DNA from: Kalmanozyma brasiliensis GHG001
Taxonomy: Eukaryota > Basidiomycota > Ustilaginomycetes > Ustilaginales
Assembly: GCF_000497045.1 (NCBI RefSeq)
Contig: NW_015961960.1
Location: 188,853 to 252,852, forward strand
DNA length: 64,000 nucleotides
Reading direction: 5' to 3'
Shown here piece by piece: positions 55,251 through 64,000 of the stretch. The position numbers and the translations under genes were made by a program. A model generated the notes under the pieces. That model was given only the letters and a program-made list of their open reading frames with translations. It searched no databases and was not told the origin of the DNA. Numbering within the stretch: the stretch's first letter is position 1; each line of letters opens with the position of its first letter.

Positions 55251-57020
55251 ATGTCGCTGGTCGGCTCGCTCATCTGCCTGGTCTGCAGCTTTGTTACTTG
55301 CATGCAGACATGTGGTGCCGCTCCTGTCCCTCCCTGTCCTGGAAACGACTGCGTGATCTCTACCAATCCTCGTCCTGCCGCCAATCCGCTCTTGGTCAAC
55401 CTTTCTCTCGGAGCGGTCACCGGCACGGTTACCGACTACTCTGCACAGCGCTTCACGCTTCCCTACGCAGCTCCGCCGGTCGGATCGTTGCGTTTCGCCT
55501 GGCCTCAACCGCTCACCTCTCTCAATGCCCCGGCGTATGACGCTAGCAAGCTTCCGAAGGCTTGCATGCAGCAACCGGACTCGCGGTACGAAATCTCGGA
55601 GGACGGTATCAGCGAAGACTGCCTGTACCTGAACATTTATCGACCTTCACCGTCGATCTCTGCTGCTGGTCAAGGCAAGAAACCCGTCCTCGTCTGGGTG
55701 CATGGTGGCAGCTTCGTGTCCGGCTCTTCTACCGCGCCTGGTCTCGACGGCTCGTGGCTGGCAAGCAAGAACAATGTGATCGTCGTCACGATCCAGTACC
55801 GACTCGGGATGTTCGGATTTTTCTCTCCTTCTGCTTTCACCGACGAATCTGCCGCTCCCTCTTCCAGCACCAGCACTCCTGGCAACCAAGGCGTCCGAGA
55901 CGCCATTCAAGCACTGCAATTCGTTCACGACAACATCGCTTCGTTTGGTGGTGATCCGAACAGCGTCACGCTTGCGGGACAGAGCAGTGGCGCACACCTC
56001 ATCCGCGCGCTCCTGAATGCTCCGTCCGCCGCACCACTCTTTCAGCGCGCCATTCTGCATTCCGACCCGGCCAACTTCGGTACCCAGTCCCGGACCACCA
56101 GTCAGAAGGTGAGCGACTTTGCTCTCTCGCAAACGGGCTGCTCCGACCTCGCCTGCTTGCGGTCCCAGTCAGCGGACGATCTCTTGGGCGCCAGCATGTC
56201 GACGCTGCAAGCGGGTCAGAGCATCGACCCTTCCGTTGCAATGACAGAGGTGTTCCGTCCTTTTACTGGTGCGCTCACCGCCTCGCCATTCGAGAACGAT
56301 CCCAGCCGATCCTCGAGCACCGGCAAACCGATCATCTTTACCAACGTGGAGAACGAATCTGGTTCAGTGGTCGGGTCGATGCTCCAGCCGACGTCTGCAG
56401 GCGCTCAAAATGCTCAGATGCAAGCCTACCCGATGTCGTTATCGCGCGATCAGCTGCTGGGTCAGATGTTCAACGCCGGCCGCAGCACCAGTCTCTCTTC
56501 TGCACCGCAATACAGTGTGGACATGAAAGCCAACGACGGCTTGCGTCAGAACCTCGAGTCCATCCTCACCCAAGGCATGTTCACCTGTCCGAACTGGAAC
56601 CTCGCACAACGGTACGCGACGCACACGCCTTCGTATATCGCCCTCTTTGAACGCGGCATCAGCTATCCGTCCAACGCAGGCAACGACTACTGCGCCACGC
56701 GCGTGTGCCACGAAGACGACATCCAGCTCGTCTTCTCCAACCCGAACAAGCTTAGCGACGCATCGACGAAGGCGGTCGTCAAGGAGGTGCAGGCAAGGTG
56801 GGTCGCTTTCATGAGAAGCGGCAATCCGAACGTTGGCCAGTATGGCGGGTGGAGCAGCACAGGTGACGATCAGCAGAACGCTCTCGTGCTCAGACTCGGG
56901 AAGGACGGAGGAGCGGCATCGTCAATCGTGGATACGGTGTCGCTGCAGTCGGGACAGTATGCGGGATGCGGTCAGGTATGGGGAAGCCATGTCAAGTACG
57001 ATTGGCAGCTGTACGGTTGA
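55251..57020 (+). CDS. Secreted type-B carboxylesterase/lipase
   Basis: 589 residues. An alpha/beta hydrolase of the carboxylesterase/cholinesterase/fungal lipase family, cleaving carboxyl esters. The N-terminal MSLVGSLICLVCSFVTCM is a likely signal peptide. Family signatures: GTVTDYSAQRFTLPYAAPPV (about 57-76), SEDCLYLNIYRPS, VLVWVHGGSFVSGSS (oxyanion Gly-Gly) and VTIQYRLGMFGFF. FGGDPNSVTLAGQSSGAHL follows, with nucleophile Ser245. The Glu of FTNVENESGSVV and the His of VCHEDDIQLVF would complete the triad. Cysteine pairs fit a disulfide-bonded extracellular enzyme. It has no GPI tail, so is probably released. ATG 55251 is the first in frame. The promoter carries five pheromone-response-like motifs, unusual for a digestive esterase. 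Family very secure; substrate unknown. Confidence 0.93.
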   Translation: MSLVGSLICLVCSFVTCMQTCGAAPVPPCPGNDCVISTNPRPAANPLLVNLSLGAVTGTVTDYSAQRFTLPYAAPPVGSLRFAWPQPLTSLNAPAYDASKLPKACMQQPDSRYEISEDGISEDCLYLNIYRPSPSISAAGQGKKPVLVWVHGGSFVSGSSTAPGLDGSWLASKNNVIVVTIQYRLGMFGFFSPSAFTDESAAPSSSTSTPGNQGVRDAIQALQFVHDNIASFGGDPNSVTLAGQSSGAHLIRALLNAPSAAPLFQRAILHSDPANFGTQSRTTSQKVSDFALSQTGCSDLACLRSQSADDLLGASMSTLQAGQSIDPSVAMTEVFRPFTGALTASPFENDPSRSSSTGKPIIFTNVENESGSVVGSMLQPTSAGAQNAQMQAYPMSLSRDQLLGQMFNAGRSTSLSSAPQYSVDMKANDGLRQNLESILTQGMFTCPNWNLAQRYATHTPSYIALFERGISYPSNAGNDYCATRVCHEDDIQLVFSNPNKLSDASTKAVVKEVQARWVAFMRSGNPNVGQYGGWSSTGDDQQNALVLRLGKDGGAASSIVDTVSLQSGQYAGCGQVWGSHVKYDWQLYG

Positions 57021-57237
57021 AATCGGAAAAACAGTCTCTACGTGTCATTTGAATGTTCTCTAAGTCTTGCTAATCACGTTCGGAACCACTATCGGTAATT
57101 GTGCTCTGTCGCTGCGTGGTGAGGCTCAACATCCGGCGAGCGGTGCTCTTATGTGCTTTCAACAGTATGCTCCGTGCGGTCCTAGAATCACAACGTCGGT
57201 CCAAACGGACAATGGGAACGTCGGAGCCAAAGGTGGC

Positions 57238-57463
57238 TCGCTCAGTCTGTCCCGCTGAGCCTGTTTCGCCTTGCTCCGCTTGTTTTCTATTTCGCAGAGC
57301 CTGCTGAGTCTGTTTCGCTGGTCCCGCCGAGTCTGTTTCGCTGAGCCTGCCAACGCAGTAACGCAGTCTCGCTGAACCCGCTTATGCACTTTGGCTGAGC
57401 CTGCCAAAGCTTTCTCGCACCTCCCGCACACGCCGCTGAGTCTGTTTCGCTGATCCTGCCAAT
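57238..57463. repeat. Degenerate interspersed repeat, core GCTGAGYCTGTTTCGCT / GCTGAGCCTGCCAA
   Basis: At least seven related units: near 57254, 57303, 57326, 57340, 57394, 57434 and 57451. Two variants of the unit alternate irregularly. It looks like a decayed minisatellite. Confidence 0.7.
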
Positions 57464-58023
57464 ACAGGCATGCTGGCCACGCTAGGCTGCAGGCAAGGCC
57501 ACGACTTGACGCCCAGCTCGCCGCCGCTCGCCCTACTCGCGATCCGATCGCTTGTCTGAGCGCTTGCTTGTGCCGTCCATCAGGGCACCGCCCTCAAGCC
57601 AGGCCTTGTCCGCCTTTGTCTGCCACTCTGGGCGTGTAGACGCTCGTCGAAGACTCCGAATATAACGGTGTGGCCAAGCTTTCCACGCGAGACGGTCTGG
57701 TACGGCTGCTGGGTCGTTCAGAATGTGCAATGTGCACAAGTGAGAAGAGCAGACTCACGGTGCACTTAGGTCGAAGCGCAACGCTTGACCAGCCCGCACG
57801 AGACCTTCTCAACGCCGTCACTCTGACAGCTCGCCCAGTGACCTGACAAACGCGGAAATGTTCTCAAAACGCCTTGACAATGCTGCACATGCTTCTGTCA
57901 CAAGTCTCACCTCGGAGCGCTCACTACTGAGAAGAGCAAGCCGACGTTGCATGAACCTCCTCATTGTTGTGTTCGACACGTGGGGGAGAAATCTCATTCA
58001 TGCAGCCGCGAGGCGGCTCGACG

Positions 58024-58042
58024 CCTGCAGCCTGCAGCCTGC
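58024..58042. repeat. Short tandem repeat CCTGCAG
   Basis: Nearly three copies of CCTGCAG, followed by an A/T-rich run containing TCTTAAGA. Confidence 0.8.
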
Positions 58043-58320
58043 GAAAAATATCTTAAGAAAAATATTCACGGTTTGACAGCTGAGGCTTCTGCCCAACGCG
58101 TTCATGGTCCGGAGTGGTACGACACAAGCACAGTCGAAGGTATGATGAGCGAATGACGATTGGATGCGGGTAACAGAAGACCTTTGGTTACAGTAAGATG
58201 GTGACCGATACAAGGGAGGGGGTGAAGGAGCGATTCCTTGAGCGAGGTAAGGAAAAGCGAGGAAGAAGAGGAAGGCTTTTACGGGGGGTATCTTCAATGA
58301 CACTGCTTGGAGCGAGGCTC

Positions 58321-60297
58321 TTAGACGGTGTGGGTGACGACGTGGCCCTCGTCCTTGGCGAGGTCGGAGCTCTTCTCGTCGATCTGGTCGTCCGAAGAGT
58401 TGTGGGCAAGGCCAGCCTTGGACTCCTCGATGCCGGCAAGGCGGAGGAGACCAACATCGCGCTGGGCCTGGAGCATCATACCAGCCTCCCACTGCGAGCG
58501 GCCGGAGTTGTCACCGAAGACGGCGTCAAGCTCATCGAGCGACTTCATCTTGGTCTCGGGGACGAAGTAGATGACGTAGGCGATGGCGATGAGGCACATG
58601 ACACCCAGGAAGATGAACACGCCGTAAGGAGCGGCAGTGATGAAGTCGGGGGTGGACATGGCGACGGCGAAGTTGTTCAACCAGTTGGAAGCGGCACCGA
58701 TCGAGACACCCTTGGCACGGAGACCGAGAGGGAACACTTCAGCGACAACGATCCAACCGCATGGTCCCCAACTGAATCCGAAACCGCAGGCGAAGATCCA
58801 GACGAATGCGCAGGCGACCCAACCGGCAGCGCGGTGAGCGGGCCAGTCGCCACCGCAACGGGCAATGATGATCGCGACCGACAGGTGGCACGCTCCCATG
58901 ATAGCGGCGCCGGCAATCATGGTGGGCTTGCGTCCCCAGGTGTCGATATAGAGAACGGCAGGGATGGTCGAGAGGAAAAGCAGGATACCGACGACACCCG
59001 AGGCCAAAAGCGAGATCGTGTTGCCTTCCAGACCGATCTTCTTGAAGATAAAAGGGGCGTAGTATAAAATAAAGTTGATCCCGGTCCACTGCTGGAAGCT
59101 ACAGCCCGAACGGAGAAGGATTGACGGAGATATGAAGGTTTGAAGTCATCGGGTATGATGAGGAGGAGGGGGGTCGAATTATTTTGAGTTGTTACGTCGA
59201 CGCGAGAAAAAGAACAATGGAAATGAATATGCACAGGTGCAGGAAACAATGAAAGAGGCGTCAGCACTTGCATCTAGGCTTCCGATGACAAGCTCCGGAT
59301 AGCTCGAGAACACTTACAGCATGATGAGAACGGCGACAAGGGTTCGGCGAAGGTTAGCGGGGTTGGTGAAGAGCGACTTGTAGCCAGCGACACCGAGCTT
59401 GAAGTTGCTCGATCGCGAGCCGTCCTGGAGGGTGGGGTAGTCGTGGGCCGAGATGCGGTCCTCGAAGAGCTTCTGAGCCTTGACCTCGAGGAACTCCATC
59501 TGGACGAGGAGGTCCGACTCGGGAAGACGACGAAGGCTGGCGATGGTGGCGAGGGACTCCTGCTCGCGGCCGACGTTGATGAGCCAACGGGGCGACTCGG
59601 GCAGCCAGAAGATACCGACACCGAGGATGAGGGCGGGAAGCATCTGAACGGTGACGGGGACCAACCAGGCAGCACGGCTCTGGTTCTCGCCAGTGCCACC
59701 GATAAAGTTGGTGCCGTAGGTGAACCAGTAGGAGATCATGACACCAGCGACAATGGCGAGCTGCTGAAGGGCGACAAGGGCACCACGGATCTCAGGGGGA
59801 GCGAGCTCGGCGTTGTAGAGGGGAACGATCATGGAAAGCGAGCCGATACCAACACCGACGACGGCACGGCCGGCGGTGATAAAGTCGTACGAGCCACCGG
59901 TGGTAGCAGCCTGGATGATGCAGCCGATGAGGAACCAGAAAACGCCGAACAGGACACACTTGCGACGTCCGTAGGCATCCGAAACGTAACCGTTCATGAG
60001 CACACCGGCGAAAGCGCCGAGCTCGAGAATGGCGGTGATGAAACCACCGAGGGTAGGGTTGGTGATACCCTTGACACCGGAGGCGGCCTGGAACGAAGGC
60101 ATGCTCAGAATCTGACCGAACATGCCCTGGTTGTAGCCATAGATAAGACCACCCATCGAGGCAAAGACGGCAATGGCAAAGGTACGGGCGTTCTTGATGA
60201 GACCCTTGGCGCCGGTGGCGCCGACCATCGAAAGACGGTGGTCAGCGAGGGCCTGAGCGACCTCGCTCTGCTGGCCGGTAGTAGCGGTGGCGACCAT
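58321..60297 (-). CDS. MFS sugar transporter; two exons
   Basis: 585 residues after joining exon 1 (59318-60297) to exon 2 (58321-59098). A twelve-helix proton-sugar symporter or facilitator of the SP family in the plasma membrane. Start ATG 60297 (MVATATTGQQSEV) follows a long pyrimidine-rich leader. Exon 1 contains GGLIYGYNQGMFGQIL (TM1), GYVSDAYGRRKC (loop 2-3 signature), ELAPPEIRGALVALQQL and PESPRWLI (end of the N-half). The splice restores LIMLFQQWTGINFILYYAPF, the TM7 QQxxGIN sugar-binding motif. Exon 2 continues with DTWGRKP, SWGPCGWIVVAEVFPLGLRAKG and the PETK motif (FVPETKMKSLDELDAVFG). It has an acidic C-terminal tail. The sugar could be a hexose, pentose or another. Family certain, splice sites strong. 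Confidence 0.95.
59099..59317 (-). other. Intron of the sugar transporter gene
   Basis: 219 nt, donor GTAAGT at 59317-59312, acceptor CTGTAG ending at 59099. Phase 2; the join gives L-F-Q-Q-W-T-G and total coding length divisible by three. Confidence 0.92.
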
Positions 60298-63200
60298 GTT
60301 GATAGCCTTGAAGGGGAGGGGTAGGGTGGAGAAGGTGGGGAAGGAGAGTTGTGGGGAAGCGGGGAAGACAGTCGACGGAAAGCAGCGTCTATTTCTACCT
60401 TTCGGGAGCCGAAGGTGTGGTAGGGCGAATCCTATTGCTGAGCAGCACGACAACTCGACAGCTCGACAGTATGCAAACATGCCCACGAGGGTCTGGCCAT
60501 GAAACGAGATGGAACCAAGGGCGGAAACTGAGTCTTGCCGTTGATGTGCCTGAAACAAAGCGCCGACAACGAGCAAGAGGGAAAGTGGCATCTGATCAGT
60601 GACAGCTGAAACAAAGGAGCGGGACACAAGCATTTCAAGAGCAGCAGCCATCCGTGTAAGCTTGGGCAAAAAAGCCCAGGCGCCATCCTCGAAGCCTCTT
60701 TCCTTGCCTTCTCCGTGTAACTCCTCGCCCGCCCCCTTCTTCGCCTCGTTTGACCTGACAATATTCTCTTGACATCCTCCCGCTTCAGTTTGCAGCGGTA
60801 TGCTTAGAAGGAGAACGCTTTAATGACAGGGAGACGAGGTCAGCCAAGTAATTGTTTCAGGCAAAGATCAGCGACCGACACAGCCGAGCTACAGGCGCGA
60901 CGCGCGCTGCTCGTCCATTGTGCGGCGGCGAATGCAGCCTCGGCGGACGATTCAGGCACTGGCAACGAAGCGTTGCGATGCCGTGCATGGGCACAACATG
61001 TCGATGTTGGCCGTGACCACAACGGGACCATTGCTCGAGTAACAACATCGCAAAAGGGTTGACCGGTCATGGTGCATCTCGCGGAGCAAGAATCAGGCGA
61101 CGGGAGGGTCAGCGGGGGATTTAGCGACCGGCAAACTCGAGCGTTGGTTCAGGGTTCGCGGGGTGTTGCTCGCGAGAGTAAGAAAAAGGGAGCGACGAGG
61201 ACGATTGAAAGACAGCCGAGCCTCATGGCAATGAACAGATCCAGACGGGGAACCGCACTCCGCTGCACTGATTCTCTCGTCCAACCCCGGAAAGAAGCAG
61301 CAATCTCGCTTGGCCTCGCCTCGCCTGGCTGGCCATGGCACGAAAGCGGAGTGCATGAGGCATGAGACTGCTGCTCAAGTGCCTTTCCTCGAGAGTCAAA
61401 TCAATCAACAAGACTCCGCAAATGCCAGAGAGCTTCCTCGTGGAAATCAAGGGTCCTCTTTGTTCCCTTTTTTTCATTTCTTTTTACCCCATTGTCCGCT
61501 GCCGTCTTTGGGCTTGTGGCAGGTTCCCCGGGCAGACCCCAGATCGGCAACCTTTTGGCCGAGGGTCGAATCGCCTGTTCCAGCCCTTTTCAGAGACAGG
61601 CACACGCGGGGAGCCAGCATTGATGCATGGCTGCTTACGATGCAGGGTTGTTTTACAGCCGAGACGTCCCTTTCTCTGTGTCGCGCTCTACCATCGCTTT
61701 CCCTCTCGACCGGCTTCGTCCGCAACCGTCGTCTCTCATTGGTCTCGCGCGCTCGAGCTTGGCGTGTCGACCTCTCTGCGCGTTGCAGGCCATCAATTTG
61801 CGGCGCCCCGCGCTCCTCGTTCCCCGCACTCGCTATCCCTCTCTCTTCCACTGAGCCTCGCATTCACCGTCCTTCCGTCGTTCTTGCTTACGGGCGTGCC
61901 CCGCCGCACTTTCTCTCTGCATCCCAGTCCAGGACGCCACGATTGATGCACGTCAGAGGCCGGTTCCCGCGCGACCGACAGTCTGTGAACCATGAGAGAC
62001 TGCCTCGACCGGCGACGTTGCTGCCCTTCGCTTTCTCCCGCCCTTCTCATCGACTGAGGCCTCCAAGTCAAGGGCAAGCATACGTGGTGCACTGTCGTGC
62101 GACAAGCATCCTTGCCGTACTGTCGTGCACGGGCACTCGGACCCGTGCTCATCAGGCAAGAATAGCTGACCCATTGACGCTCGAAGCGAGCCCGTCGTGT
62201 ATCCTTTGTCGACAGCAAGGGACGTGCCCTTCCGCGTATGGTCTATGTGCCAGCGTTTGCCTCCCTTAGCGCGATACATTCGACAAGGGTCACGAGATGA
62301 CCTTGCTTGGCTCATCTCGGCAATTTTTGCGCTACCCAGAGCCGACCAGAGGTTGACCGGCCGCTTGATATTACCAATTGGTACGGCATCGGGATTATTT
62401 TAGCAAAGGGTCGGGATCGTAGGATCAACACCTCGGCCACCGGCCTATTTTGTCGCCGACCCACCATGAACCACAAGAAAAGCACCGAGCAAACATCGGA
62501 AGCTTTACGACATGATTGCCGCCGCTTCCATCTCTCCAAGGCATCGGCGACGTATGTCGATGTGACATCAGTGATGTCGCGAGCAGATCACATGCAACCG
62601 ACACGAGCGCATCGGCTAATTCCGACCGCGGTCGACACGCCAAAAAGTGTGACTTTAGAAAGTCGTGTCGGTGTGATATCAGACTTGGACATGCGTGTGT
62701 CGAACAATGGAGCGTCAGTAGCATCCTATTGTCTTGCTCAGCTCGGTCCCAGTCGCTCTGAGCTGAGCTGAAAGTTTTTCGGTACCGCAGTGACGCCTCG
62801 CCTGAGGCTGCCTTTGGTGCCTGAAGCTCGACAGAACTCTTGTCAGATATATCTGAGCCTTCTTCATGTCCACCATTCCCATGTGCGCCGCTTTCGAATC
62901 AGCAAGGACGATCCTCAATGACAAGCTCAGCATACCATTCAGCTCATCAAAGCACGGTCATCTACACGAACGAGTCTGTGACTGCTGGGAACCACTTGCG
63001 CGACGATCTCATGGACCATCGTCGACTCTGCTACCACACGTCGGCATGCCTTCCATGCGATCACGTGGGCCAAACACGCGCATCCTTTGCGGTGGTGAAA
63101 GGCTCCGGTTCGACTCAGCTGGCTTCGACAGGTCCATCGCTATTCCTCATCGTCGCTCGATGCTCCGTTGGTGATCCATGATCTGGATCGCCCGCAAGTT

Positions 63201-63820
63201 ATTCGTGAACAGCAATGGGCCCCGTCGTTGGCGAAATTACCGATGTTTCGGCCCCTAGACCCTTTCTCCTGCATGTCGAGGCACACTGCCCCAATTGACC
63301 TTTTTCTCCTTTCGAATCTTCGAGTTGCAGGATCTCAGCTGCACACTGACGCGGACACATTGACCAAGGCACGACCTGTTCACGCACGCTGCAGCTCGCT
63401 CAAATGATGGGCTCAATCGCTCGCTCGCTTCTCACGCTCAGCTCGCATACATCCTCGCAGACCACGCAACCATCACCTTCGATGACGGATCGCTGGCAAG
63501 CTGTATAGCAGATGGGGGATTTCGCGCTTGGGTCCCACGTCGAGGCGATCAGTGCAGCTGGCAGACACCGGCGAACTCGGAGTGACACGACCCCAGCCTA
63601 GCTCGCAGTACTCGCCGTTCTCGTTGGCGGAGCGTCAAATAAGGACGAGGAAAATGGCCTCCGCTTGCCCCGCGCAAATTCCATACCTCAGGTCGATTGG
63701 CTTGCTCGTGCAACAGCGCGCTCCGCTTGCGCGGTTCTACCCCAGCCCTCCAGGGTTGCCGGTCCACGCTTCTCTTTTCGCCACGTGAATCTTTGCCCCG
63801 CGATCTTGTTGACATGGAAG
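60298..63820. other. 3.5-kb gene-poor stretch between the sugar transporter and the right-edge gene
   Basis: Divergent intergenic region, by far the longest in the window. The first 70 bp are the C/T-rich leader of the transporter. Many short frames and one 319-codon frame (61310-62269) occur, but their peptides are Arg/Ser/Pro-rich with no recognisable family. It contains a GACATCA-G-TGATGTC palindrome (62564-62578) and two CACGTG words (63062-63067, 63782-63787). No gene supported. Confidence 0.5.
62564..62578. promoter_or_regulatory. 15-bp palindrome GACATCA-G-TGATGTC
   Basis: Two perfect 7-bp arms around one base. The flanking T on the left gives TGACATCA, close to CRE-type bZIP sites. 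Function not shown. Confidence 0.35.
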
Positions 63821-64000
63821 ATGGAAAGGGTTCCAGCTAGACGAACATCGCCGGTCAGCGCCTCCACCTTTGCACGACACGCTCTACAGTATCAAAAGCG
63901 ATCGTTTGCTCCTCTGGCATCCACAGTCAGACAAACGAACGCCGCAGTCCAGAAGTTTACGGTCACCTGTCCGCAAGGACTTTGGTCGGCTGATCATTCT
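63821..64000 (+). CDS. Probable mitochondrial protein, N-terminal fragment (runs off the window)
   Basis: An ATG at 63821 opens a frame of 60 codons with no stop to the window edge. The peptide begins MERVPARRTSPVSASTFARH and continues with several Arg, Ser and Ala, only one acidic residue before position 57, and a KRSFAPLAS stretch, all features of a mitochondrial presequence. The following VQKFTVTCPQGLW could be the mature start. A CACGTG (63782-63787) lies 34-39 bp upstream. An ATG 7 bp earlier (63814) runs into a stop after eight codons. No family can be named. A chance frame of 60 codons is possible in GC-rich DNA, so confidence is limited. Confidence 0.4.
   Translation, partial: MERVPARRTSPVSASTFARHALQYQKRSFAPLASTVRQTNAAVQKFTVTCPQGLWSADHS

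Larger units (their letters stand above)
57021..58320. other. Intergenic between carboxylesterase and sugar transporter, with degenerate repeats
   Basis: 1.3 kb between convergent genes. It contains the degenerate minisatellite 57238-57463 and a (CCTGCAG)n run at 58024-58042. A minus-strand frame at about 57533-57739 has a Trp/Arg-rich peptide of unknown origin. No gene is supported. Confidence 0.5.

Noticed and set aside
57533..57739. Trp/Arg-rich minus-strand frame after the carboxylesterase
   Set aside because: It might be a relic of a lost gene, but no ATG-based full frame, family or repeat copy supports it.
61310..62269. 319-codon open frame in the 3.5-kb gap
   Set aside because: The peptide is Arg/Ser/Pro/Leu-rich with no domain, and overlapping frames of similar length occur on both strands, as is common in GC-rich non-coding DNA.

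Overview
The window is nuclear DNA of a smut-type basidiomycete fungus (Ustilaginales or a close relative). The evidence is the eukaryotic gene set (chaperonin CCT gamma, ribosomal P0, NatB subunit, MICOS, complex I), GC-rich sequence, mostly single-exon genes, rare short introns with GTAAGT donors, and long low-complexity extensions on conserved proteins. No viral genes, intact transposons, rRNA, tRNA or CRISPR arrays were found. Assignment to Ustilaginales is an inference from gene architecture and protein character, not from a database search.

I support 30 genes, two of them cut by the window edges. Starts were set to the first plausible ATG by reading the sequence. Four genes needed splicing: the complex I subunit NDUFS5 (with a two-codon first exon), UDP-glucose 4-epimerase, a MIC12-like MICOS protein and an MFS sugar transporter.

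Layout. 0-10 kb: end of a flavin-reductase-like gene, a serine O-acyltransferase (cys2/cysA type), free-methionine-R-sulfoxide reductase, a long seipin, a GH92 mannosidase, NDUFS5. 10-20 kb: aldo-keto reductase, TAP42, a mitochondrial-looking helical protein, ribosomal P0, a multi-LIM protein. 20-35 kb: UDP-glucose 4-epimerase, a PrpF-family isomerase, a lysophospholipid acyltransferase, a MIC12-like protein, the NatB subunit NAA25, an Msb1/Mug8-like protein, glutamate decarboxylase. 35-50 kb: a small GPI-type surface protein divergent from a lysine-rich membrane protein with a Cys/His-rich tail, methylenetetrahydrofolate reductase, a PLD-superfamily protein, CCT3, a Ser-rich protein with a myristoylation-type N-terminus. 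50-64 kb: rRNA methyltransferase RCM1, inorganic pyrophosphatase, OTU1, a secreted carboxylesterase, the MFS sugar transporter, a 3.5-kb gene-poor stretch, and the start of a probable mitochondrial protein.

Neighbouring genes usually alternate in strand, giving divergent shared promoters and tight convergent ends (18 to about 200 bp). Most genes are housekeeping and there is no single pathway cluster. A sulfur/one-carbon thread (cys2, fRMsr, MTHFR) and a mitochondrial thread (cys2, NDUFS5, MIC12, perhaps pyrophosphatase and the 756-residue protein) are visible.

The most striking signal is regulatory. Five copies of ACAAAGGG lie within 400 bp upstream of the secreted carboxylesterase, three of them exact matches to ACAAAGGGA, the pheromone response element bound by the HMG-box factor Prf1 in Ustilago maydis. 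I saw no other copy in the window. This suggests a mating-regulated secreted esterase.
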